Assembly: GCF_028829235.1 (NCBI RefSeq)
Contig: NZ_JAIWJY010000001.1
Location: 496,001-560,000 of the forward strand
Origin: Tenacibaculum larymnensis
Lineage (GTDB): Bacteria > Bacteroidota > Bacteroidia > Flavobacteriales > Flavobacteriaceae
DNA length: 64,000 nucleotides
Direction of reading: 5' to 3'
The notes beneath the pieces are model-generated. The model was not told where the DNA came from. It did not search any database and worked only from the letters and a program-made list of their open reading frames with translations. Made by a program: the position numbers and the translations under genes. Positions 17,185 through 25,761 of this stretch are shown here, in pieces. Every line of letters starts with the position of its first letter. Within the stretch, counting starts at the first letter, position 1.

Positions 17185-17221
17185 GTTTGCTGCATTTAAT
17201 AATTCAAATAGCTATTCATAT

Positions 17222-19630
17222 TTAAAATTTATAACTAACAGTACCTAAGAAGGCTCTTGGAGCTTGAGGAGTTATAGTACTCCATCCTGTATAGTACTCT
17301 TTGTCTGTTAAGTTGTTTCCTTTTAAACTAATTCTAAATTTATCGACTTCATAATAAATAGAAGCGTTAAAAATAGTATAGGCTGGTAAGTAAAAATTTC
17401 CGACCGATGGGTAGCCTACCATAGTGTTGTATTTACTAGCACCGTTAAATCCAAAACCTAACCCTAGGTTTTTAACAAAACCGTCTTGAAATTTATAATC
17501 AGCCCAAAAATTGTAAGAAGTTTCAGGTCCTGCTTCAGCTAATCGTTGATCTACTAAATCAGGCCTTGATTTCGACTCAGTAACTTTTGCGTCATTATAA
17601 CTAATACCTCCACGTAAGTTTAATCCGTTAACTGGGTTTGCGTTTACTTCTAGTTCAAAACCTTCACTTTTAACAGTGGCATCTTGTTGTTTATTAGCCC
17701 CCGTCCCCATAACCTTATCTTTTACAGTTATGTTATAATAACTTAAAGTGGTTTCTATTTTATTATTAAGTAAGTTTGTTTTTACACCAAACTCTAACTG
17801 ATTAGCTTGTTCTAGGTCATATGATTGAATCTTAGTAGCTCCATTAGGGTTAGAAATATCTACAGGAACTCTTTCTGGATTCACGTAAGAAAATCCATTT
17901 TGATAATTAGCAAAAACAGATAGTTGATCTAAAATTGGTTGGTAAACAATTCCGAACTTAGGTGAGAAGGTTGATTTAGTATATTCTTTTTCGTCATCGC
18001 TTGAGTCGTTTGCATCACCTTTATAATTGAATCGATCATAACGAACTCCAGCCATTACAGAAAGTTCAGGTAAAATGTTTACTACATCAGAAAGATAACC
18101 ACTAAGAACATTTTGATTTATATCAGAATTTGACCTGTCAACATTAGCTAAAACAGTATCAAGACTTGCTCTTGTTGTTGGTAAATTAGCAAAGCCAAAA
18201 GCAGGAGGTACAGGAATTAGTTGTCCTTGTGGGTTTACAACATTAATTCCACGATAACCAGAACCATTATCTATAATTTGTGACTCTAAATAATCAACAC
18301 CAACTACTACTCTATTTCTAACAGAACCTAGTTTAAAGTCTCCTGTAAAGTTTTGTTGTAAACTAAGAGTATTAGTAGAAGCATCTGTTTTTTGAGCATA
18401 TAATCCAAATAAATCATCTTGAATATTATATAGGTAGGTGTAATATCCTTTTGATTTTGTGTTACTACCAGCTACAATTGTTTGAGAAGACCAGTTATCG
18501 GTAATTTTATAAGCAGCTTCACCTCTATAATTTTGATTAGGGTTTTTAATAGAAATGTCGTTGTTTGTTAACGATTTCTCTCTGTCGTAATTTAGCTCTG
18601 TTAAATTTTTAACGGTAAGAGGAGCTCCTCTGTTTAAAAATAGAAAAGTTTGATTTGTTTGATCTGTCGATGACAATTCATAATTAAAATTCAAAGTCAA
18701 TCGATTATTTACTTTATAAGATATAGCAGGAGCTAAGAATAAAGCTTTTCTAAAACCAGCGTCTTGAAAACTATCTTGTGTTTGATAACCAGCGTTTAAT
18801 CGCAATGAGATATTTTCATTTTCTTCAAGGTTAGTATTAAGGTCAACCGTTAGTTTTTTAAACCCAAAAGAACCACCACCAACAGTAATATTTCCGCCAG
18901 TTCCCTTATAAGGTTTTTTGGTAACTATATTAATTAAACCTCCATATGATGTAACAGTGCTTCCGTATAAAGTGGCAGAAGGCCCCTTTATAACCTCAAT
19001 TCTTTCTACATTATCAGGGTTAATAAAACCATTTGTAATTCCAGGAACACCATTAACTAATTGTGGTTGAACAGAAAAACCGCGAATAGAATAGTAACCA
19101 GCACCATCTCCACTTCTACCAGTTGAAGACCATAATTTTTCAACTCCAGTCGTGTTTTTTAAGGCTTCTTCAAAGCTTGTAACAGACTGTGAAACCAATA
19201 GCTGATTAGTTACTGTGCTATATACTTGTGCATTTTCAATGTTTTTTAAAGGTAGTTTTGCTACATAAGCAGTCTTTTTTCTAGAAAACTTGTTTTTTCT
19301 ATGAGTGTCAACAGTTACCTCGTTAAGTATTTCATTACCTTCATATAAAGTAATTTGTAAGTTTTGTGTATTGCTATTAGTTTTTACATTTTTAGTTTTA
19401 AAACCAACATAGGATACTATCAATGTTATTTCTCCTTTTTTGGAGATAGGGATTGTAAATTTACCATCAATGTCGGTTTGCACCCCTTTTTGAGTTCCTT
19501 CAATAAGTATGTTAACACCTATTAAAGGGTCATTATTGTTGTCTAATACAGTACCACTAATCTTTTCCCCTTGTGCTACTGAATTTACTATTCCTAGAAA
19601 CAGGATGACTGTTGTTAAAAAGCCCTTCAT
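17222..19630 (-). CDS. TonB-dependent siderophore receptor
   Basis: An 802-residue outer-membrane receptor. Signal peptide at 1-19 (MKGFLTTVILFLGIVNSVA), CarboxypepD_reg-like domain at about 22-100, plug domain at about 130-235 with the characteristic VERIEVIKGPSATLYG segment, then a 22-strand barrel to the terminal phenylalanine. The plug and barrel are of the FhuA/FpvA siderophore class rather than the SusC class. It imports a ferri-siderophore with energy from TonB-ExbBD. It faces the siderophore synthesis operon and heads the operon with DUF3325, DUF3649, PepSY and AraC genes, so the locally made hydroxamate is its likely ligand. A near-consensus promoter lies just upstream. Confidence 0.93.
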   Translation of the reverse strand: MKGFLTTVILFLGIVNSVAQGEKISGTVLDNNNDPLIGVNILIEGTQKGVQTDIDGKFTIPISKKGEITLIVSYVGFKTKNVKTNSNTQNLQITLYEGNEILNEVTVDTHRKNKFSRKKTAYVAKLPLKNIENAQVYSTVTNQLLVSQSVTSFEEALKNTTGVEKLWSSTGRSGDGAGYYSIRGFSVQPQLVNGVPGITNGFINPDNVERIEVIKGPSATLYGSTVTSYGGLINIVTKKPYKGTGGNITVGGGSFGFKKLTVDLNTNLEENENISLRLNAGYQTQDSFQDAGFRKALFLAPAISYKVNNRLTLNFNYELSSTDQTNQTFLFLNRGAPLTVKNLTELNYDREKSLTNNDISIKNPNQNYRGEAAYKITDNWSSQTIVAGSNTKSKGYYTYLYNIQDDLFGLYAQKTDASTNTLSLQQNFTGDFKLGSVRNRVVVGVDYLESQIIDNGSGYRGINVVNPQGQLIPVPPAFGFANLPTTRASLDTVLANVDRSNSDINQNVLSGYLSDVVNILPELSVMAGVRYDRFNYKGDANDSSDDEKEYTKSTFSPKFGIVYQPILDQLSVFANYQNGFSYVNPERVPVDISNPNGATKIQSYDLEQANQLEFGVKTNLLNNKIETTLSYYNITVKDKVMGTGANKQQDATVKSEGFELEVNANPVNGLNLRGGISYNDAKVTESKSRPDLVDQRLAEAGPETSYNFWADYKFQDGFVKNLGLGFGFNGASKYNTMVGYPSVGNFYLPAYTIFNASIYYEVDKFRISLKGNNLTDKEYYTGWSTITPQAPRAFLGTVSYKF

Positions 19631-19670
19631 TTATTCCTTATTTAGATTTAATAAAAATTATTTAATGTCG

Positions 19671-19702
19671 CAAATGTATCTCAGAGAGGTTAAGTATCAA
19701 AA
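19671..19702 (-). promoter_or_regulatory. Promoter of the siderophore receptor operon
   Basis: On the minus strand, TTTG (19701-19698) is followed after 19 bp by TACATTTG (19678-19671), an exact match to the Bacteroidota TTTG-N19-TAnnTTTG promoter. The -7 box is 40 bp before the receptor ATG. TTATTTAGATT repeats at 19638-19648 and 19704-19714 flank it and may be operator sites. Confidence 0.72.
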
Positions 19703-19779
19703 TTTATTTAGATTAATTTTAAATAAAAAAATCTAAAATTTTGAAATTTAATGAGATATCAACATCTTTTTAAATTTGG

Positions 19780-19787
19780 TATATTTG
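19780..19787 (+). promoter_or_regulatory. Candidate -7 box for the homogentisate dioxygenase transcript
   Basis: TATATTTG fits TAnnTTTG and points toward the gene at 19993. It would give a leader of about 200 nt containing a 19-codon reading frame. No matching -33 TTTG is present at 17-23 bp. Confidence 0.45.
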
Positions 19788-19813
19788 TAAAACGCAACTA
19801 AAAACCTATTAAA

Positions 19814-19873
19814 ATGCATTGGAAAGATCTTTTAGCGCATTTAAAGTTCATGATAAAACGGAATCCGGAGTAG
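19814..19873 (+). CDS. Possible 19-residue leader peptide upstream of homogentisate dioxygenase
   Basis: ATG at 19814 opens a 19-codon frame (begins MHWKDLLAHLKF, ends RNPE) closed by TAG at 19871. It starts 27 bp after a TAnnTTTG box, and 119 bp remain before the dioxygenase ATG. The peptide matches nothing I recognise. It may be a leader ORF, a gene remnant or chance; the 362-bp gap 19631-19992 otherwise holds only the two divergent promoters. Confidence 0.25.
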   Translation: MHWKDLLAHLKFMIKRNPE

Positions 19874-19992
19874 CTATCATTGATTGATTTTAGGAGTTAG
19901 TCATTACTATAATGAGTAGAATAAATAGACTAATAAAGAAAGAGAGTTAATTGTAAGATTAACACATTGTTGAATTATCAAATTAAGAAAAG

Positions 19993-21150
19993 ATGCCTTT
20001 TTATCATAAATTAGGAAAAATTCCACACAAGCGACATATTCAGTTTCGTAAAGAAGACGGAAGTTTATATTACGAACAATTATTTGGTACGATTGGTTTT
20101 GACGGAATGTCAACTAATAGTTACCATGAATATAGACCAACAATGGTCAAAGAAATCCGTAAACAATATTCGATAGCACCTAAGGTAGCAAAAGAAAACA
20201 ATATTCAATCGTATCGTTTTAGAGGGTTTCAAGTAGCGCCAGAAAATGATTATTTACAAAGTAGAAAAGTAGTACTTACTAACTCTGACTGTAATATCAT
20301 TTTAGCAGCTCCAAAAGAGTCTACCAAAGAATACTTTTATAAAAATACCGATGCAGATGAGGTAATTTTCATCCATAAAGGGACTGGGAAATTACGTACT
20401 ATGTTAGGTAACTTAGATTTTAAATACGGTGATTACTTAGTAATTCCTCGTGGAGTAATTTATAAATTGGATTTTGATACAGAAGATAACAGGTTATTTA
20501 TCGTTGAATCTTATCGTCCAGTATACACTCCAAAAAGATATCGTAACTGGTTTGGTCAATTATTAGAACACTCACCATTTTGTGAACGTGACATTCGCAG
20601 ACCAGAAGAACTAGAAACACATAACGAAAAAGGAGACTTCGTTATTAATGTGAAAAAACAAAATGAAATTATTGAAATGGTATACGCAGCACACCCTTTT
20701 GATGTTGTTGGGTATGATGGATATAACTATCCGTATGCTTTTTCAATTCACGATTTTGAACCAATAACAGGGCGTATACATCAACCGCCTCCAGTACACC
20801 AAACATTTGAGACAGATGCATTCGTAATCTGTAGTTTTGTACCTCGTTTATACGATTATCATCCAGAAGCAATACCAGCCCCATACAATCATAGTAATAT
20901 TGATTCTGACGAAGTATTGTATTATGTAGACGGAGACTTTATGAGTAGAAATGATATAGATGCAGGACATATTTCCTTACATCCAGCGGGAATTCCTCAC
21001 GGACCACACCCAGGAGCAGCAGAAAGAAGTATTGGAGAAACAGTAACCGAAGAATTGGCGGTAATGGTAGATACTTTTAAACCATTAAAAGTAACTGAAG
21101 AAGCTATGAAAATAGCTGATGAAGATTATTATAAATCTTGGTTAGAGTAG
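19993..21150 (+). CDS. hmgA: Homogentisate 1,2-dioxygenase
   Basis: A 385-residue cupin-type, non-heme iron dioxygenase that opens the ring of homogentisate to maleylacetoacetate in tyrosine and phenylalanine breakdown. The N-terminus YHKLGKIPHKRHIQFR, the central RPEELETHNEKGDF region and the late iron-binding segments (YNHSNIDSDEVLYYVDG and HPAGIPHGPHPG) are all typical of the family. It is shorter than the ~430-residue proteobacterial and animal enzymes, as is usual for the Bacteroidota form. It is followed 84 bp later by 4-hydroxyphenylpyruvate dioxygenase, the enzyme that makes its substrate, which supports the assignment. Confidence 0.93.
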   Translation: MPFYHKLGKIPHKRHIQFRKEDGSLYYEQLFGTIGFDGMSTNSYHEYRPTMVKEIRKQYSIAPKVAKENNIQSYRFRGFQVAPENDYLQSRKVVLTNSDCNIILAAPKESTKEYFYKNTDADEVIFIHKGTGKLRTMLGNLDFKYGDYLVIPRGVIYKLDFDTEDNRLFIVESYRPVYTPKRYRNWFGQLLEHSPFCERDIRRPEELETHNEKGDFVINVKKQNEIIEMVYAAHPFDVVGYDGYNYPYAFSIHDFEPITGRIHQPPPVHQTFETDAFVICSFVPRLYDYHPEAIPAPYNHSNIDSDEVLYYVDGDFMSRNDIDAGHISLHPAGIPHGPHPGAAERSIGETVTEELAVMVDTFKPLKVTEEAMKIADEDYYKSWLE

Positions 21151-21160
21151 TTCAGTATAT

Positions 21161-21189
21161 CAATGTGACAATTTGAAAATGTGTCAATT
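21161..21189 (+). repeat. Copy A of a 29-bp interspersed intergenic repeat
   Basis: This stretch matches 26 of 29 bases of the minus strand at 51215-51243, 30 kb away. Part of it also forms a local hairpin: 21170-21180 pairs perfectly with 21192-21202. It lies in the gap between hmgA and hpd. Confidence 0.7.
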
Positions 21190-21234
21190 CAATTTTCAAA
21201 TTAACTAATTATCAAATTTTCAAAATAGAGAGAA

Positions 21235-22395
21235 ATGTCAAAAGAAATAAAATCAGTAAACTACGGTTTAGAAAAAATATTTGAAGGAGCACAAGACTTC
21301 TTACCACTTTTAGGAACAGATTATGTAGAGTTTTATGTAGGGAATGCAAAGCAAGCAGCACACTTTTATAAAACTGCATTCGGTTTCCAATCATATGCAT
21401 ACAAAGGATTAGAAACAGGATCTAAAGAAGAAGTAAGTTATGTGTTAAAACAAGATAAAATCAAATTAGTTTTAACAACTCCATTAAACAGTAAATCTCC
21501 AATTAATGATCATATAGTAAAACATGGAGATGGAGTTAAAGTAGTAGCACTTTGGGTTGAAGATGCAAGAAAAGCATATGAAGAAACAACTTCACGAGGA
21601 GCAAAATCATACATGGAACCAACTGTTGAAACAGACGAACACGGAGAAGTTGTAAGAGCAGGGATTTATACTTATGGAGAAACTGTTCATATGTTTGTAG
21701 AACGTAAAAATTACAACGGAGCGTTTTTACCAGGTTTCAAAAAATGGGAATCAGATTATAACCCACCAGCAGCAGGTTTAAAATATATCGATCATATGGT
21801 AGGTAATGTTGGTTGGAACCAAATGGACGTTTGGGTGAAATGGTATGAAGATGTAATGGGATTTGAAAACTTCTTATCATTTGATGATAAACAAATTCAT
21901 ACAGAATACTCGGCATTAATGAGTAAGGTAATGTCTAATGGAAACGGAAGAATTAAATTTCCAATTAACGAACCAGCCGAAGGGAAAAAACGTTCTCAAA
22001 TTGAAGAGTATTTAGATTTTTATGAAGGTGCAGGTGTGCAACATATTGCTGTAGCTACTGACGATATTATAAAAACAGTAAGTCAATTAAAATCTCAAGG
22101 AGTAGAGTTTTTGTCAACTCCACCAGAAGCATATTATCAAGCAGTTCCAGGAAGATTAGAAGAGTTTAGTCACGAGTTAAGAGAAGATATTGAAAGGCTA
22201 AAATCATTAGGAATCATGATCGATGCTGATGAAGAAGGGTATCTATTACAAATCTTTACAAAACCAGTAGAAGATCGCCCAACATTATTCTTTGAAATTA
22301 TTCAACGTATGGGGGCTCGCGGATTTGGAGCAGGGAACTTTAAAGCTTTGTTCGAGTCGATTGAAAGAGAGCAAGAATTAAGAGGAACTCTGTAA
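21235..22395 (+). CDS. hpd: 4-Hydroxyphenylpyruvate dioxygenase
   Basis: A 386-residue VOC-superfamily iron(II) dioxygenase that converts 4-hydroxyphenylpyruvate to homogentisate. The facial triad is visible: H187 in IDHMVGNVG, H270 in VQHIAVATDDI and E354 in LFFEIIQR; the C-terminal GNFKALFESIEREQ segment is also conserved. Length is normal for the family. It lies directly downstream of homogentisate dioxygenase and upstream of tryptophan 2,3-dioxygenase, making a small aromatic amino acid catabolic block; a terminator-like hairpin follows it. Confidence 0.96.
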   Translation: MSKEIKSVNYGLEKIFEGAQDFLPLLGTDYVEFYVGNAKQAAHFYKTAFGFQSYAYKGLETGSKEEVSYVLKQDKIKLVLTTPLNSKSPINDHIVKHGDGVKVVALWVEDARKAYEETTSRGAKSYMEPTVETDEHGEVVRAGIYTYGETVHMFVERKNYNGAFLPGFKKWESDYNPPAAGLKYIDHMVGNVGWNQMDVWVKWYEDVMGFENFLSFDDKQIHTEYSALMSKVMSNGNGRIKFPINEPAEGKKRSQIEEYLDFYEGAGVQHIAVATDDIIKTVSQLKSQGVEFLSTPPEAYYQAVPGRLEEFSHELREDIERLKSLGIMIDADEEGYLLQIFTKPVEDRPTLFFEIIQRMGARGFGAGNFKALFESIEREQELRGTL

Positions 22396-22423
22396 AAATT
22401 TATTTTATAAGATAAAGCAAATT

Positions 22424-22474
22424 AAAAATCAAGATTCAAGACAGTAAAAATTGCCTTGTTTCTTGGTTTTTATT
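22424..22474 (+). terminator. Terminator after hpd
   Basis: Interrupted but long hairpin (arms 22424-22443 and 22452-22470, with small internal mismatches) ending in a T-rich tail, 28 bp after the hpd stop. Confidence 0.65.
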
Positions 22475-22582
22475 ATTTATATGATGAATCAAAATAGGTA
22501 TTTAAATATAAAATCTCCTTTCTCATAAAACTTACTTAACCTAAAGAGTAAGAATGTAGAACAATTATAAAAGAACAAACAA

Positions 22583-23500
22583 ATGAGTAAAGAAGAAATA
22601 TTAAAAGCAATAGAAGAAAAATACGATAAATTAGGTGTTCCTGTTGAAGCCATGTTAGAAGGATTGCTTTGGAGTGAGCCTATAACCTATTGGGATTATA
22701 TACAAACAGATGCACTTTTAGGACTTCAAATTCCTAGAACTACGTTACCTGATGAAATGGTTTTTATCATGTATCATCAAGTAAATGAATTGTTGTTTAA
22801 AATGATTTTGTGGGAAATTGACCAAGTAGCAAAAGCAGAAGAAATTACAGCAGATAAGTTCTCAAAACACTTAATGCGTATCAGTCGTTATTTTGATATG
22901 TTATGTAGTTCTTTTACAGTTATGGGTGACGGAATGGATGTAGAACAATACTTAAAATTTCGTAATACACTAACGCCTGCAAGTGGTTTTCAAAGTGCAC
23001 AATACCGTAAAATTGAATTTGCCTCTACAGACCTTATTAATTTGATAGATGCACGTTATAGAGATACAATTGATAGAAATTCATCATTTAAAAATGCCTA
23101 TGATCACTTATACTGGCAAGCAGCAGGGAAAAATTATACCACAGGTCAAAAAACAACTTTATTAAATTTGTTTGAGAAAAAGTATATGGGTGAATTTATA
23201 GATTTTATGGAAGATTATAATGACTGTAACCTTTCAAAAAAATTCAAGCAATTACCAGAAGAAGTTCAAGAAAATGAAGAGCTAATAAAAGCAATGCGTC
23301 ATTACGATTATACTGTAAATGTTAAATGGGTAATGGCACATTACAATGCAGCAGGAAAATACTTAGGAGGAAGCGATGGAGATTTAGAAGCCACTGGAGG
23401 TAGTAATTGGCGTAAATATTTGCACCCAAAATATCAAAAAAGAATTTTCTTTCCATACCTATGGAGCCAAGAAGAATTAGAAAACTGGGGAACGTTTTAA
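22583..23500 (+). CDS. kynA: Tryptophan 2,3-dioxygenase
   Basis: A 305-residue heme dioxygenase that converts tryptophan to N-formylkynurenine, the first step of the kynurenine pathway. The heme-pocket segment FIMYHQVNELLFKMILWEID, the substrate-binding FRNTLTPASGFQS and the late ATGGSNWRKYLHP segment are family hallmarks. It stands alone between two terminators, so it is probably its own transcription unit although next to the tyrosine catabolic genes. The start ATG at 22583 is well placed for the conserved N-terminus. Confidence 0.95.
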   Translation: MSKEEILKAIEEKYDKLGVPVEAMLEGLLWSEPITYWDYIQTDALLGLQIPRTTLPDEMVFIMYHQVNELLFKMILWEIDQVAKAEEITADKFSKHLMRISRYFDMLCSSFTVMGDGMDVEQYLKFRNTLTPASGFQSAQYRKIEFASTDLINLIDARYRDTIDRNSSFKNAYDHLYWQAAGKNYTTGQKTTLLNLFEKKYMGEFIDFMEDYNDCNLSKKFKQLPEEVQENEELIKAMRHYDYTVNVKWVMAHYNAAGKYLGGSDGDLEATGGSNWRKYLHPKYQKRIFFPYLWSQEELENWGTF

Positions 23501-23520
23501 ATTCTAGTAACTATAAGATA

Positions 23521-23557
23521 AAAGCTGTTTAATATTCTGTTAAACAGCTTTTTTTAA
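23521..23557 (+). terminator. Terminator after tryptophan 2,3-dioxygenase
   Basis: 12-bp inverted repeat (23521-23532 and 23540-23551) followed by a T run, 20 bp after the stop codon. Confidence 0.9.
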
Positions 23558-23603
23558 TTTTTGGAACGGTAATTGTCTATCAATTTTCATAAGTTTGAAC
23601 ATT

Positions 23604-24380
23604 ATGAGAAAAAGAATATTGTTTTTTACATTTTTAGTAGTTGCACAAAGTTTTTTTGCACAAAGTAAACCAACAGCCTATAAGAGCGGAGAATGGCTTC
23701 GTTTTGATATGAGCTATAGTGGGTTTTTAAAAGCAGGAACAGCAGTTTTACAGTTAAAAGAAAAGAATTTAAATAACCAAAAAGTACTACATGCTATAGG
23801 AACAGGTAAAACAACGGGTGTTATAAGTTGGTTTTTTAAGGTTGAAGACAGGTATGAAAGTTATTTTGGAATTGACAAAGTGCAACCTTATTTATTCAAA
23901 AGAAAAATAGATGAAGGAGGTCATAAAAAGAATCGTCATATAACCTTTAATCATAAAAAAAACACAGCGTACGTTCAAGATTTCCGTAAGCAAAAAGATA
24001 CATTAATTTCTGTTAGATCACCTCAAGACATGATTTCTACTTTCTATTTTTTAAGAAGTCAGAATACCAAAAACTTAAGAAAAGGAGATGAAATCAAGCT
24101 TGATATGTTTTTCGATAATAAAAGTTACCCGTTTAAATTACGATTTTTGGGGCACGAAACATTAAAAACAAAGTTTGGTAAGGTTAAAACACAAAAATTT
24201 AGACCATTGGTTCAAGCCGGTAGAGTTTTTAAAGCAAAAGAAAGTGTTACTATTTGGATTTCAGCAGATGACAATAAAATACCAATAAAAATGAAAGCTT
24301 CTTTAGCCGTTGGATCATTACGTGCAGAATTAGATGCTTATAAAGGATTAGCAAACCCTTTTGAAATAGTTGTAGATTAA
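23604..24380 (+). CDS. DUF3108 domain periplasmic protein
   Basis: About 258 residues with a signal peptide (MRKRILFFTFLVVAQSFFAQ), then a DUF3108-like beta-rich domain: GEWLRFDMSYSGFLKAG, the VEDRYESYF region and the late KAKESVTIWISADDNKIPI segment. The family is periplasmic or outer-membrane associated and of unknown function; its fold resembles lipoprotein carrier-like barrels. The ATG at 23604 gives the better signal peptide than a TTG nine bases upstream. In this group it typically precedes the M23 peptidase gene found next. Confidence 0.8.
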   Translation: MRKRILFFTFLVVAQSFFAQSKPTAYKSGEWLRFDMSYSGFLKAGTAVLQLKEKNLNNQKVLHAIGTGKTTGVISWFFKVEDRYESYFGIDKVQPYLFKRKIDEGGHKKNRHITFNHKKNTAYVQDFRKQKDTLISVRSPQDMISTFYFLRSQNTKNLRKGDEIKLDMFFDNKSYPFKLRFLGHETLKTKFGKVKTQKFRPLVQAGRVFKAKESVTIWISADDNKIPIKMKASLAVGSLRAELDAYKGLANPFEIVVD

Positions 24381-24439
24381 AAAAACTATATAAGCTGTTT
24401 AAGAATTGTTAAAGTGGGAGGAAAAATAGTATTTATTTG

Positions 24440-24447
24440 TACTTTTG
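24440..24447 (+). promoter_or_regulatory. Candidate -7 box for the M23 peptidase gene
   Basis: TACTTTTG (TAnnTTTG) followed by GCGC, 31 bp before the TTG start at 24479. No clear -33 element. Confidence 0.45.
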
Positions 24448-24478
24448 CGCATAAACTCAAATTTAAAGCAGCTTTTTT

Positions 24479-25759
24479 TTGAAAAAATTCATTCTTACAT
24501 TCATTATTTCATGTCTTTTCTTTTCATGTAAAAAAGAAAAGAAAGTAGTCGTACAAGAACCTATCAAAATAGAAAAACCAAAGTCTATTATAGCTTATGG
24601 TTTTAATTTAGATAATTATAAGGTTATTAACGATACTATAAAGAATGGAGAAAGTTTTGGAGTAATTATGGATAGACATCATGTAATGTATCCTAAAATT
24701 AACGAAATAGCAACCAGAATTAAAGATACTTTTGATGTAAGAAGGATACGATCAGGAAAAGCTTACACAATTTTAGCTTCAAAAGACAGTTTAGATCAAG
24801 CACAGGTTTTTATTTATAAACACAACAAAGTAGAAGCTACTATTATCGATTTTAAAGATTCTATAATATCTGCATATAAACATAGAAAAAAGATTAAGAC
24901 TGTTGAAAAAGAAATAGCAGGTAAGATTTACTCTAATTTATCCATAACAATGGATAGTTTACAGTTAAAACCAACACTTACCAACACAGTAGCAGATATT
25001 TATGCTTGGACACTAGATTTTTATCGTTTACAAAAAGGAGACACATTTAAATTAATTTTTGAAGAAAAGTTTATAAACGATACAACCTTTGTTGGGTACG
25101 GTAAAGTGAAAGCTGCTATTTTTAAGCATAATGGAGAAGATTTGTATGCATACAGATATGTAGCCGATTCAATAAAAAAAATTCCTGAATATTACGATCA
25201 AGAAGGAAACATGCTACGAAGAGCATTTTTAAAATCACCTATTAAATTTCAATACAGAATATCATCACGTTATAATTTAAGAAGGCGGATAAAACTTTAT
25301 GGTAACAGAGTGAGAGCCCATAAAGGAACTGATTTTGCTGCTAGATATGGAACTCCTATTATGACTACAGCTAGTGGTACTGTTGTAGAATCTGCAAGAA
25401 GAGGAGGTAATGGGAATTATGTTAAAGTAAAGCATAATAGCACCTATACAACTCAGTATTTACATATGAAAAGAAGAAAAGTAAGAGTTGGTGAATATGT
25501 AAAACAAGGAGATATTATTGGTTGGGTAGGTATGACAGGAAACACCAGTGGTCCACATGTTTGCTATCGTTTCTGGAAAAATGGACGACAGGTAGATCCG
25601 TTCCGTGAAAAATTACCATCAGCAGAACCTTTAGATCCTAAAATAAAACCCACATATTTAGAATATATAAAACCATTAAAAAGACAATTAGATAGTATAA
25701 AATTACCACAACCAGAACCACTTTCATTTAAAGAAAAAGAAATTTTAGCTACACATTAA
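24479..25759 (+). CDS. M23 family metallopeptidase lipoprotein
   Basis: A 426-residue protein with a lipoprotein signal ([12 protein letters not shown], lipid-modified cysteine near residue 17), an N-terminal OapA/LysM-like region, and a C-terminal LytM/M23 domain. Such enzymes cut peptidoglycan cross-links or activate amidases in the periplasm. Metal-site residues are H281 and D285 (HKGTD) and the final motif at 359-363, which reads PHVCY where the family consensus is PHLHF, so a cysteine (C362) stands where the third zinc ligand is normally histidine. Cysteine can bind zinc, so activity is possible but altered. The start is TTG; no ATG lies near. The next gene follows in 2 bp. Confidence 0.88.
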   Translation: MKKFILTFIISCLFFSCKKEKKVVVQEPIKIEKPKSIIAYGFNLDNYKVINDTIKNGESFGVIMDRHHVMYPKINEIATRIKDTFDVRRIRSGKAYTILASKDSLDQAQVFIYKHNKVEATIIDFKDSIISAYKHRKKIKTVEKEIAGKIYSNLSITMDSLQLKPTLTNTVADIYAWTLDFYRLQKGDTFKLIFEEKFINDTTFVGYGKVKAAIFKHNGEDLYAYRYVADSIKKIPEYYDQEGNMLRRAFLKSPIKFQYRISSRYNLRRRIKLYGNRVRAHKGTDFAARYGTPIMTTASGTVVESARRGGNGNYVKVKHNSTYTTQYLHMKRRKVRVGEYVKQGDIIGWVGMTGNTSGPHVCYRFWKNGRQVDPFREKLPSAEPLDPKIKPTYLEYIKPLKRQLDSIKLPQPEPLSFKEKEILATH

Positions 25760-25761
25760 TT

